Of a stretch of 27,439 bases of DNA, positions 1 through 8,172 are shown piece by piece. Within the stretch, counting starts at the first letter, position 1. Each line of letters begins with the position of its first letter. Source of the DNA: Caldifarciminota bacterium (GTDB lineage: Bacteria; WOR-3; Hydrothermia; UBA1063; CAJXJZ01); assembly GCA_027073945.1 (NCBI GenBank), contig JALTEL010000164.1:1-27439 (forward strand). Reading direction: 5' to 3'. The notes beneath the pieces were generated by a model. That model was not told where the DNA came from. It searched no databases and saw only the letters and a program-made list of their open reading frames with translations. The translations under genes were made by a program, and so were the position numbers.

Positions 1-1075
1 CATGAACACCCTGATATCTTGAAGCATCATTCTCTCCTGCAAAGTGAATGCTGCTCAGTGTCCAGCTGAAATTTACTCCTGTCATACCAATGGAGAAGAT
101 GAAAAAAGCAAGGAAAACAAAGGGAAGTTTGAAGTTCTGCGGTAAAATAACAACAAGTCCGAGTGACAATGCATAAAGTGAAAGGACAAAAAACGAATAA
201 GCAGTGAATTTGACAGGCGATATCCTGTCGAATATTTTACCTATAAAGGGGGAGAGTATTATCCTTCCTGTCTGAGACATAAAAACCCTTGAAATTGAAA
301 TTATCGTATAGCTCAACCCTAACTCCACAACGAGCAAACGCGGCAATGCCGGTAAAATCATAAGAAATGCCGTGCCATAAATGAAGTAAAATATCTGGAA
401 AATGGCAAAGGCTTTGTCTTTCTTGAGCAGTTCGTAAGTTTGAGCGAACGGTTTGAGAAGCTCTTTCAGGCCGATAGCCTTCTTTGTTTTGCTGTATTTA
501 TGCTGTTTTATTGAACTCAGAATTATCACATGCAGGAATCCAGATATACCCGCCACGGAGAATGCTATTCTCCAGAAATTCCCGTTTAAATCAAGCAATT
601 TTCCCGTGATATAAGCACTTAAAACTATGAAAATAGAAAGTAATGAAAACAAATAGCCGAATATTTTGCCTGTTTTGCTCCATCTTATATTACTTTGAAT
701 GATGGAGTTCTGCGCTGGAAGTATGATTGAGTTGGCCGAATATACTAAAAATAAAAGTCCTATCAATTCCCATGGCGTTTTTATAAAAAATACCAGCAAA
801 AGAGATAATCTCCCGAATATTCCCGCTGTGATTAGAAATTTCTTTTTGTTTCTGCCTGCCATTAGTCCTCCGAAGTAAGTGGAGAAAAAGTTTGATGCAG
901 GCCATACCATTGATAAAATAGTTATGACAAAATCATTTGCCAGCAATGCTTTTTTTATAACAATATCCTGGAGTCTCAGAATGCCCTGAAAGATTCCGTT
1001 GAACACGTAAGATACGGAAAATTTTTTAAAAGTGATACGCTCAACTATATCTGTTTCTGCAGGTGAATGTTGCAT
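1..1075 (-). CDS. MFS transporter, N-terminal part (cut by left window edge)
   Basis: Reading the minus strand from the ATG at 1075 gives 358 uninterrupted codons that run off position 1, so the C-terminus is missing. The product begins MQHSPAETDIVERITFKKFS and is dominated by hydrophobic segments of about 20 residues, for example around LITAGIFGRLSLLLVFFI and FVFLAFFIFSIGMTGVNFSW. A charged loop with GLMAGRNKKKFLI between TM2 and TM3 resembles the MFS signature loop (G-x-L-x-D-R-x-G-R-R-x), and GKIFDRISPVKF resembles its repeat in the second half. This supports a Major Facilitator Superfamily permease of the inner membrane; the substrate cannot be told. A stop codon lies two codons upstream of the ATG, so this is the first possible start. 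The only purine-rich stretch (AAGG) touches the ATG, so there is no well-spaced ribosome site. The gene is divergent from the secreted protein at 1206. Confidence 0.8.
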   Translation of the reverse strand, partial: MQHSPAETDIVERITFKKFSVSYVFNGIFQGILRLQDIVIKKALLANDFVITILSMVWPASNFFSTYFGGLMAGRNKKKFLITAGIFGRLSLLLVFFIKTPWELIGLLFLVYSANSIILPAQNSIIQSNIRWSKTGKIFGYLFSLLSIFIVLSAYITGKLLDLNGNFWRIAFSVAGISGFLHVIILSSIKQHKYSKTKKAIGLKELLKPFAQTYELLKKDKAFAIFQIFYFIYGTAFLMILPALPRLLVVELGLSYTIISISRVFMSQTGRIILSPFIGKIFDRISPVKFTAYSFFVLSLYALSLGLVVILPQNFKLPFVFLAFFIFSIGMTGVNFSWTLSSIHFAGENDASRYQGVH

Positions 1076-1151
1076 ACCTTAATTTTGAAGTACTTGTTTC
1101 GTATTATTTATACACTCTTTGTAATGACTACTGTTTTGTTATTACAAAAAC

Positions 1152-1180
1152 TTGACAGGACAATTGTTAAGGTTTAAAAT
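1152..1180 (+). promoter_or_regulatory. Sigma70-type promoter for the secreted lamin-tail protein
   Basis: TTGACA at 1152-1157 and TAAAAT at 1175-1180 are separated by exactly 17 bases. Transcription would start near 1187, giving a leader of about 19 nt. An 8-bp palindrome ACAATTGT (1160-1167) lies in the spacer. Confidence 0.75.
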
Positions 1181-1193
1181 ATAAGCAGAAAAA

Positions 1194-1199
1194 GGGGGG
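1194..1199 (+). promoter_or_regulatory. Unusual G-rich ribosome binding site
   Basis: A run of six G (within AAAGGGGGGA) lies 6 bases before the ATG at 1206. It contains the GGGG core rather than GGAGG, but the spacing fits a ribosome site and fixes the start. Confidence 0.55.
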
Positions 1200-1205
1200 A
1201 TTTTT

Positions 1206-3443
1206 ATGAAAAGGTTTGTTGTTTTATTAACAGTGATTTTGTGGATAAATAGTGCGTATGCGTACAAATACCTCTTTGATTATACAAAAGAAGAAACAGC
1301 AGGGAATGCCGATTGGATTGTTGATGGCGATTATCCTTATCCGAGCCCTGCAAACCCGACATCAGAGACATCATGGGACAGGGCACTCTCGTCATGGGGA
1401 TACAGACTATACATAAGAAACGATACTATTGTCACCCTGCCTCCCACTGATTCCATAACTTATGGCAATGCTTCACATACTCTTGACCTTTCCAATTTTG
1501 ATGTATTTGTCATGGATGAGCCGCAGGACCCTTTAAGTGTATCCGAAATACAGGCTATTCTGAGCTTTGTACGTAACGGCGGTGGTTTTTTTATGATATC
1601 CGACCACAACATATCTGATAGGAATAACAATGGATGGGATTCGCCGCGTGTTTTTAATGCAGCATTTGAGGATTCTTTTGGAGTGCACTACGATACAACA
1701 GGAGATGCAAATAATTCCATAAGCGCCTCTTTCACAAATGTCAGCACCGATGCAGGAGATTCCATCATACATGGCGTGGCAGGAGATGTGGATACGTTCG
1801 GATACTGGTCGGGTACGGTTTTGCAGTTAAATACAGCGATTAATTCCACACTACAGGGTCATATATGGGTGGATGGAGAGGCTCAGAATTCCACTGTTAA
1901 TGTTGTATTTTTTACAGGAAGGTACGGTAACGGAAAAATAGCCGGTTTCGGAGATTCTTCGCCCTGTGATGACGGTACTGGTGACCCTGGAGACAACATA
2001 TATGACAATTGGCATGATTATGCCGATTCAACAGCCATTTTGAATGCCAGCATCTGGCTTGCCATTCATGCATCGGCTGGCAATCAGCCGCCTGTTATAA
2101 GCGATATAATACGCACGCCTTCAACGGTTACTGACACGGATACCGCTTTTGTATCCGCATATATCACGGATGACCATGCAGTGTCCGAGGATTCCCTGTA
2201 TTACAATGTGAATGGCTCGGCCTTTTCGGCAGTGTACCATACTCTTCGCTCCAGTGATACGTCTTATTTTGAAATACCGCCACAGAATCCGGATGATACT
2301 GTGAATTATTATATAATTGCTGTTGACGATTCAGGTGCAAGGACAATTTCGGATACTTACAGTTTTATCGTACAGAATCACACGGCCAATCAACCGCCCG
2401 TTATAGATACCCTGTGGCGTATTCCTGTTAGCCCGACGGATACGGATTCAGTACTGGTTTATGCAATAATAACTGATGACCACATTGTTGCAACAGATTC
2501 CATATACATATCTTTAAACAGTGGGGCTTACAATCCTTACTATCACATATCAAGAACAGGTGATACATCAATATACAGTATAGGCAAATATGCACAGGGC
2601 ACTCAGGTTGCCTATTTTGTTTCTGCAACAGATGACTCGGCTGCCCGCAGTATCTCGGATACATCGGCATATACTGTGTCAAGTTCACAGAATCAATTAA
2701 ATGCAGGAGTTGTTATTAACGAGATTATGTACAATCCTGCAACGAGTTTCGGGAATGATCTTTATTACGAATATACAGAGGTATGGAATGCAACGCCCGA
2801 TACCGTTGATATGACAGGGTGGTATCTTATGGATAATACTCCCGGAAAAGTAGCCCATGTACCCCCGGGAACAAAGGTTCCTCCGTATTATTTTGTTGTG
2901 TTTGCAAGGAATGTTGATTCCCTGCTTGCTAAATCGGAGTACAATAACTATCTCACGAATGGGGATGAGATTCTGATAAACATAGCCGATAGTATCCAAT
3001 TGTCCAATAGCGGTGAATGGGTAAAGTTAATTGACAATACAAAGGGCACAAGGGACAGTGTTAGTTATGATGATGCCTCTCCATGGCCAACTTCCCCGGA
3101 TGGAGGAGGGCCATCCCTTGAATTAACATCACCCCTACTTGATAACAATGTAGCATCAAGCTGGCAGGCATCTGACGGCACAACAGCTCCTTATGGAACG
3201 CCGGGAGACACGAATTCGGTTGTAAATCTCTATGCATGGCAGAGGCAACATTCATTTAAGTCATACTTACCTGCTGTAATAGTTGTGAGAAGCGCCGGTA
3301 AAATAAACATTACAAAAGAACAGGCAGTTTTTGATATCAAAGGACGCAGGATAAGTCATTTGTCCGTGCTTGGTCCCGGTATTTACTTTATTTACGGGAA
3401 AAATAGCAAAAAGGTTGTAAAGAGATTTATTCTGATAAAATAG
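1206..3443 (+). CDS. Secreted multidomain protein with lamin-tail domain and C-terminal sorting tail
   Basis: The 745-residue product has a classical signal peptide (MKRFVVLLTVILWINSAYA, likely cleaved after residue 19). Residues about 20-290 resemble the glutamine-amidotransferase-like/DUF4350 fold (FDVFVMDEP at 98-106, FVRNGGGFFMISDH at 121-134), but I see no catalytic Cys in the expected place, so it is probably a non-enzymatic or sugar-binding version. Two tandem repeats of about 95 residues follow (293-390 and 395-492), each opening NQPPVI and carrying TDTD, ITDDH and a DDSxARxISDT end; they look like beta-sandwich modules. Residues 501-670 match a lamin-tail domain (GVVINEIMYNP, MTGWYLMDN, SNSGEWVKLID, SPDGGGPSLEL). 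The last 50 residues (FDIKGRRI, GPGIYFI, KKVVKRFILIK) match the type-A C-terminal sorting tail that targets proteins to a type IX-type secretion route in Bacteroidota and relatives. Role unknown; surface or exported protein inferred. Confidence 0.85.
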   Translation: MKRFVVLLTVILWINSAYAYKYLFDYTKEETAGNADWIVDGDYPYPSPANPTSETSWDRALSSWGYRLYIRNDTIVTLPPTDSITYGNASHTLDLSNFDVFVMDEPQDPLSVSEIQAILSFVRNGGGFFMISDHNISDRNNNGWDSPRVFNAAFEDSFGVHYDTTGDANNSISASFTNVSTDAGDSIIHGVAGDVDTFGYWSGTVLQLNTAINSTLQGHIWVDGEAQNSTVNVVFFTGRYGNGKIAGFGDSSPCDDGTGDPGDNIYDNWHDYADSTAILNASIWLAIHASAGNQPPVISDIIRTPSTVTDTDTAFVSAYITDDHAVSEDSLYYNVNGSAFSAVYHTLRSSDTSYFEIPPQNPDDTVNYYIIAVDDSGARTISDTYSFIVQNHTANQPPVIDTLWRIPVSPTDTDSVLVYAIITDDHIVATDSIYISLNSGAYNPYYHISRTGDTSIYSIGKYAQGTQVAYFVSATDDSAARSISDTSAYTVSSSQNQLNAGVVINEIMYNPATSFGNDLYYEYTEVWNATPDTVDMTGWYLMDNTPGKVAHVPPGTKVPPYYFVVFARNVDSLLAKSEYNNYLTNGDEILINIADSIQLSNSGEWVKLIDNTKGTRDSVSYDDASPWPTSPDGGGPSLELTSPLLDNNVASSWQASDGTTAPYGTPGDTNSVVNLYAWQRQHSFKSYLPAVIVVRSAGKINITKEQAVFDIKGRRISHLSVLGPGIYFIYGKNSKKVVKRFILIK

Positions 3444-3513
3444 GTCTATTTACCAGAAGATTGGTTGAAAATCTTATGCTATAAGGCTTACGTTAAGATC
3501 AAATAAACTTTAG
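3444..3513. other. Convergent intergenic gap without a clear terminator
   Basis: Seventy bases between the secreted protein and the sigma54 activator stops. A weak 6-bp stem AAGATT/AATCTT (3457-3475, 7-base loop) is present but has no T-run, so I do not call a terminator. Confidence 0.4.
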
Positions 3514-5355
3514 TTACTTTGCAGGCCTTTTAAACCTCCCCTTCACCTTAAAGGATTTAACGTTTATCTTGTATTTTCTGATAATCCTGTACATCCTCAT
3601 TCTATTGGTGTTCAAGAGTTCTGCAGCAGCAAGGATATTACCATGTGCCTCTCTGAGTGCATCCATTATTATTTCCTTTTCTTTTTCCATTAGATATTTT
3701 TTGAGAGGTGAGCCCTTTCCACGTAGAAGTTTATATCTCGGACCTGTTTCTGTCAGCTCTTTTGAGAGGAAAGGAGAATCAATCGTGCCTGTGTCTGAGA
3801 GAATCATTGCCTGTTTAATCACGTTTCGTAGCTCTCTCACGTTTCCAGGCCAGCTGTACCGGAGAAGTATTTTTTGAGCCCTTGCCGTTATACCTGTAAA
3901 TTCTTTACCTACTTCTGGACCTGCTTTTGTTGCAAAGAATTCTGCAAGAGGTATTATATCCTCGGGTCTTTCCCTTAAAGGTGGTATATTGATAACAAAT
4001 TCTTTTATTCTATAGTAGAAGTCAGGTCTGAGTAAAGTGTTCTGCAATAGGCTGTCAATGTTTTTGTTTGATGCGAAAATTGTCCGCGCTTTGAATGGAA
4101 TTTCCTTACCATCGCCCACTCTTCTGAATTTTTTCTCATCAAGCATTATCAAAAGTTTTTTCTGGGCAGTTGGTACTATATTGGCAAGTTCATCAAAAAA
4201 TGCCGTGCCTTCATCGGCTATTTCAAGCAATCCCGGTGTGTCGTAGTATGCACCTGTAAATGCGCCTTTTTTATATCCGAATAGCTGAGATTCCAGAAGT
4301 GTATAAGGCATACCACCAAGGTCAATCTGAACGAAAGGTCTGTTTCTGCGATGACTTATTGAATGAATAAACCGTGCCAGCATTCCCTTGCCGGTTCCTG
4401 TTTCGCCCTGTATGAGCACGGATACATCAAGTCCTGCAATACGTTTTGCATCATCTATAACCCTCTGCATGGCCGCACTTTTGTGTATAATCTGCAGTTC
4501 TTCCTCTTGTTTTGCACGTGTTTCTTTCAATAATCTTATATGAGCATACAGTGCATCTTTCTCAAGGTTTCTGCCTATTGCAGCACTTAATATTTTTGCG
4601 GTGAGTTCTATGAAGTTTTTATCCTGCACCATAAATTTCTTGCTCTTTGTTGTTGTATCAAGATATACAACGCCTATTAATTTGTTTTTATAAGTGAGGG
4701 CCACTGCAACAACGGATTTTATGTTCCCTATGAGCACCGAATGTGCTCTTTTAAATCTTGGGTCTTTTTGGGCATCGTCAAGTATGATTGTGTGTTTCCC
4801 TTTTTTCACAGCCTCAAGCACAGTTTTTGAAATGGATTTTGATTTTTTTATTGCAATGGGGTCAAGTTGTACGTATGCTCGCCTTCTCAGATGTCCGTTT
4901 ACATTGATATATATTGCTCCGCGCTCTGCATCAAGCAAGTATATCATTATCTCAAGAATTCTTTTGTAGTAATCTTTGTGCTCCATATCCATCTCGGATA
5001 TTTTGGAGATTTCTTCCAGAGCTTTAAGGTATTTTGCACTTCCCTCCATAGGTTCTGATGTATCTTTACTGGCGAGGGAGCGCCTTATTCTGAGAAGACT
5101 TTTCTTGTACTCATTATTCCCGAGTTTTCTGGCAAGCGTGAGTGCTTTTTCTGTCATTTTTGTAATTTCCTCATGAGGAATGGGATAGATGAAGCGCAGG
5201 TTTAAAAGTGATGTGTATACCTCAAGCAGGTCATGGGGACTGTTCTTGAGTTCAATGAGCAGTTTTTTACCAACTGCTACGGCTTTTGCGTACTCTCCTG
5301 TTTTTATAAGGGTCTTCAGGTAGAGTACAGGATATTTTGTTATTTCATTTTCCAT
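3514..5355 (-). CDS. Sigma54-dependent transcriptional activator (TPR-GAF-AAA+-Fis)
   Basis: 613 residues. Residues 1-100 are helical and TPR-like; 125-262 form a GAF sensor domain; a short coiled linker (268-285) leads to the AAA+ domain at about 288-520. The AAA+ domain has Walker A GETGTGKG (317-324), an intact GAFTGA sigma54-contact loop (364-369), Walker B GTAFFDE (383-389) and arginine-finger context RPDFYYRI (443-450). A Fis-type helix-turn-helix ends the protein (about 565-600, HGNILAAAELLNTNRMRMYR). By family knowledge it remodels RNA polymerase-sigma54 at -24/-12 promoters when the sensor is triggered. It starts 16 nt inside the kinase gene; the ATG at 5355 follows a strong GGAGGAGG six bases upstream, coded by the kinase C-terminus, so translation is coupled. 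There is no response-regulator receiver domain; the input is probably the GAF ligand and the kinase-TPR partner. No -24/-12 promoter was recognised in the intergenic gaps of this window. Confidence 0.93.
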   Translation of the reverse strand: MENEITKYPVLYLKTLIKTGEYAKAVAVGKKLLIELKNSPHDLLEVYTSLLNLRFIYPIPHEEITKMTEKALTLARKLGNNEYKKSLLRIRRSLASKDTSEPMEGSAKYLKALEEISKISEMDMEHKDYYKRILEIMIYLLDAERGAIYINVNGHLRRRAYVQLDPIAIKKSKSISKTVLEAVKKGKHTIILDDAQKDPRFKRAHSVLIGNIKSVVAVALTYKNKLIGVVYLDTTTKSKKFMVQDKNFIELTAKILSAAIGRNLEKDALYAHIRLLKETRAKQEEELQIIHKSAAMQRVIDDAKRIAGLDVSVLIQGETGTGKGMLARFIHSISHRRNRPFVQIDLGGMPYTLLESQLFGYKKGAFTGAYYDTPGLLEIADEGTAFFDELANIVPTAQKKLLIMLDEKKFRRVGDGKEIPFKARTIFASNKNIDSLLQNTLLRPDFYYRIKEFVINIPPLRERPEDIIPLAEFFATKAGPEVGKEFTGITARAQKILLRYSWPGNVRELRNVIKQAMILSDTGTIDSPFLSKELTETGPRYKLLRGKGSPLKKYLMEKEKEIIMDALREAHGNILAAAELLNTNRMRMYRIIRKYKINVKSFKVKGRFKRPAK

Positions 5356-8123
5356 TGTTTACCTCCTCCTGGATGTTTTATCTTATATAAATTTACAAGG
5401 TAGTAAAATTTTTTATTTTCTCCTCTGGTCGTTATTTTGCCCATAATCTCTCTGGCCTTTGCAAATTGTTCTGTCTCTATATAATATTCGCATAGATAGC
5501 TATCTTCCATATATTTACCATATTTTTGGCAGAGTTTTTCAAATTCTCTGTATCTATGCGATTTAATATATATTTCTGAAAGGCTATTGAGAGATGTGAT
5601 AAAGTATTTGTCCGTAACCCCCTTTCCCAAAATTTTTTTGGAGTATTCTACGGAAATTTTCCATTCGCCTTCTTTTTTGTAAATACTGGCCAGGGTGCTT
5701 TTTATATAACTGTCAAACACATTATCACCTGCCAATGAATTGTAAAGCATGGCCTTTGTAAACATTTCAGTTGCATTGTTCCTATCTCGCTTTTTAAGAA
5801 ATGCATAACCCATGTAAATATATGTTTGTGTATCCAGATGGTAAGTTGTACTGTAATGCAGCGATTGTTTAAGGAATTCAATTGCACTGTCAAGTTTATT
5901 TAGAAGAATATAAATGTACGCAAGGCTATTTAAACTGAGCTTTATAAAGAATTTACCTTCTTCTTTTCCGTATGCCTTCCTGAGCAAGCTGAGCAGTATC
6001 TTCTGTGCCCTGCTGTATTTTCTACTTTGTATAAGTTTAACAGCTTTGTAATACCTGTTGTAGATATCCGATGAACTCAAAAGTTTTAGTACATCACTTT
6101 GCTCTATTGGCTTATGCAGTAACTCATAACACAGTGCTAAAAGTCTCTGTGCTTTAATAGTTTGAGTATCTTTCAGATATTCCACAGCTTCTTCATATCT
6201 TCCCAGGCTGGTTAATATTGAACCAGTGAGGTAATTAATTTCAGTATCATTTGCAAATTTAATATGCAGGCCTTCAAGGTCATGGAGTGCGCTTGCCAGA
6301 AGCCCTGTTTTTATTTTTCTTTTTATAATCTCAAGCAGTATATCTCTGTCAGATGCAAAATGGACTGACTTCTCAAGAATCAGTCCTTTTATACTTTTGT
6401 CAGTAATGAAGTTATCAAATATGTTCAGAGCCTTTTTTTGTCTTTTCTTGTCCTCTGTGCGCATATACTGAAAAATGAGTTCTGCCGTGCAGAGTTCGTC
6501 ACATTCCGGATATTTTGCCTCAAGGATTTTTATAATTGCCTCAGAACTTTCCATGTCCTTACCTCCGCCTACAGGTTTTGTTAACATAATTTCCTCATTT
6601 TCTACAAGAACATTTCCATTGGCGATCAACCGAAAAATAAGAGGGGGTATTTTCGTTAATTGGGTGGAATTTTTCAGAAATTCAAATGGAATAACAATGC
6701 CATATCCGGACAAATATTTTTCCAGATCCCTATTTGCTTTAGCCTGTTCTTTGAGTTTTCTGCAAGCTTCAAAGTCAATTTCTATTGAGTTGTTTTTGCA
6801 TTTCCCAATTGAAGATAGATAATGAAGCCCGAAGTTTAAATAAGCAATGAACCTGCTTAGAAAACTGCTTGAATCTTTCAGAAGCTGTTCAAAAACTTCA
6901 GTAAAATTAACCAGCTCAATATCTATGATTTTCAGGATACGTTTCAGTAATGGAAAGGATATAAGAGAAAGACGCAGCTCTTTTACATAGGGGTATATGT
7001 TCTGTATACCCACAGAATTAGTGGAAACGATAATAATCTTATGTATATCCTCATTGAGTAATGCGTTCATCAGCATTTTTAAATCCGGTTGAAAAAATAT
7101 ATTCTCATGGAGTGTTTTCAATTCTTTTTCCTGCATATTGTCAGCATAGTAAATGGCTATATCACATCCAGGCGGAATAGACCCCGTTTCATTTATCAGA
7201 GCGCTTCTTTTGCCCTTGATATTTAAAATAATGTTCAAGTACTTTGACAGATACCTTTTTACATTATCGTCAAACGCTCCTGTTATAATATTGATAATGC
7301 TGTTATTGTTTTTTACATAAGTATCCAAATTTAATGGTACGAGCGAAACAGCGTCACTTATGCTAAAAATTGATAATTTGTTGTACCCCAGTGTATTGAG
7401 TATGTGAAAGGCAGATGGCCTTTGCTCCTGAAAGAAGGAGAGAGATTTTTTTATTATTTCACCGAATTTTTTCTCTTTCCCATATATCTCAGTATCAACA
7501 TAGAGTTTTTTTTGACTTTTGTATAATTCGTCAGGATTTTGAGCTTGTATGGCGGGATGCCCTAATACTATGCTGTGAAAAATCATCGCAAGCGAGTAAA
7601 TATCACTTTTAAACTCAGGTTCCCCTTCTATTGCTGAAGGCGCTGTATAGGGCATGTTTACAATATTTATAGGTTCAGATTTAAAGTAGAAAAATGCATT
7701 ACCTATGTCTATGATGTATGGTTTGCCAGTTTCTCTCTCCACAAGGATGTTTTTGGGGCTTAAATCATTCAAAACAATGCCTTTTTTGTGAAACTCGAAT
7801 ATGTATCCTACTATGATTTTAAAATATCTGCGAATTTCGGATATGTCTTTACCTGCAAGATATTCGTCTAAATGCACACCGTCTATATACTCTTTTATAA
7901 GAATGCTTTTTCGTTTTCTTTCATACAGTTCTACGGGTTTTGGGAGAAAATCAAATCCGAGATAAGAAAGCATGTGATATTCAAACCTTATGCGCTCGTT
8001 GTAAGTAGAGGAAGTTGGCATCTTTATTATAAAGTATTTGTTTGACTTTTTTACAAGAATAATTTGCGATATATTTGTATGAGCGAGTTTTTTTATTACT
8101 TTATAACCATGTATTAATGACAT
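5340..8123 (-). CDS. Ser/Thr protein kinase with degenerate ATPase region and TPR array
   Basis: 927 residues. The N-terminus (about 1-245) is a eukaryotic-type protein kinase: Lys34 in FIIK, a helix-C Glu (probably E48), catalytic loop LNDLSPKNILV with D120 and N125 (HRD reads LND), DIG at 139-141 instead of DFG, APS instead of APE, and SDIYSLAMIF for the helix-F Asp. The glycine-rich loop (KKLAHTNISQ) has no glycines. Residues about 265-520 sit where related kinases carry an AAA/STAND ATPase, but the P-loop position reads ITGAFDDNVKR (280-290) with no GxxGxGK[ST], so nucleotide binding there is doubtful. From about 560 to the end, TPR-like helical pairs dominate (for example YLTGSILTSLGRYEEAVEYL). 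It has no signal peptide or membrane segment, so it is cytoplasmic. It overlaps the sigma54 activator by 16 nt, which suggests the two act together. Kinase activity is likely but not certain given the loop changes. Confidence 0.87.
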   Translation of the reverse strand: MSLIHGYKVIKKLAHTNISQIILVKKSNKYFIIKMPTSSTYNERIRFEYHMLSYLGFDFLPKPVELYERKRKSILIKEYIDGVHLDEYLAGKDISEIRRYFKIIVGYIFEFHKKGIVLNDLSPKNILVERETGKPYIIDIGNAFFYFKSEPINIVNMPYTAPSAIEGEPEFKSDIYSLAMIFHSIVLGHPAIQAQNPDELYKSQKKLYVDTEIYGKEKKFGEIIKKSLSFFQEQRPSAFHILNTLGYNKLSIFSISDAVSLVPLNLDTYVKNNNSIINIITGAFDDNVKRYLSKYLNIILNIKGKRSALINETGSIPPGCDIAIYYADNMQEKELKTLHENIFFQPDLKMLMNALLNEDIHKIIIVSTNSVGIQNIYPYVKELRLSLISFPLLKRILKIIDIELVNFTEVFEQLLKDSSSFLSRFIAYLNFGLHYLSSIGKCKNNSIEIDFEACRKLKEQAKANRDLEKYLSGYGIVIPFEFLKNSTQLTKIPPLIFRLIANGNVLVENEEIMLTKPVGGGKDMESSEAIIKILEAKYPECDELCTAELIFQYMRTEDKKRQKKALNIFDNFITDKSIKGLILEKSVHFASDRDILLEIIKRKIKTGLLASALHDLEGLHIKFANDTEINYLTGSILTSLGRYEEAVEYLKDTQTIKAQRLLALCYELLHKPIEQSDVLKLLSSSDIYNRYYKAVKLIQSRKYSRAQKILLSLLRKAYGKEEGKFFIKLSLNSLAYIYILLNKLDSAIEFLKQSLHYSTTYHLDTQTYIYMGYAFLKKRDRNNATEMFTKAMLYNSLAGDNVFDSYIKSTLASIYKKEGEWKISVEYSKKILGKGVTDKYFITSLNSLSEIYIKSHRYREFEKLCQKYGKYMEDSYLCEYYIETEQFAKAREIMGKITTRGENKKFYYLVNLYKIKHPGGGKQWKMK
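5356..5367 (-). promoter_or_regulatory. Strong ribosome site for the sigma54 activator inside the kinase gene
   Basis: On the minus strand the kinase codons for Pro-Gly-Gly-Gly supply GGAGGAGG, ending six bases before the activator ATG. The site decides the activator start and implies termination-reinitiation coupling. Confidence 0.7.
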
Positions 8124-8131
8124 AGTGTAAT

Positions 8132-8160
8132 ATTATGTAGCAAAAAGGCCTTTGGATCAA
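8132..8160 (-). promoter_or_regulatory. Candidate promoter for the kinase-activator pair
   Basis: On the minus strand TTGATC (8160-8155), a 17-base spacer and CATAAT (8137-8132). Only 8 bases separate the -10 from the ATG at 8123, so the RNA would start within about 0-3 bases of the start codon. No Shine-Dalgarno is present. A perfect 10-bp palindrome AAAGGCCTTT (8144-8153) fills most of the spacer and could be an operator. Confidence 0.5.
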
Positions 8161-8172
8161 GCAGTTTCTATT

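Noticed and set aside
1076..1140. Possible promoter for the MFS gene around TATAAATAATAC
   Set aside because: The -10-like sequences have no acceptable -35 hexamer at 16-18 bases, so no promoter is called.
1160..1167. ACAATTGT palindrome in the promoter spacer of the secreted protein
   Set aside because: Eight A/T-rich bases can occur by chance in this composition, and there is no second copy or nearby regulator gene.
3457..3475. Inverted repeat AAGATT/AATCTT after the secreted-protein gene
   Set aside because: The stem is only 6 A/T-rich base pairs with no T-run on either strand, too weak for an intrinsic terminator.
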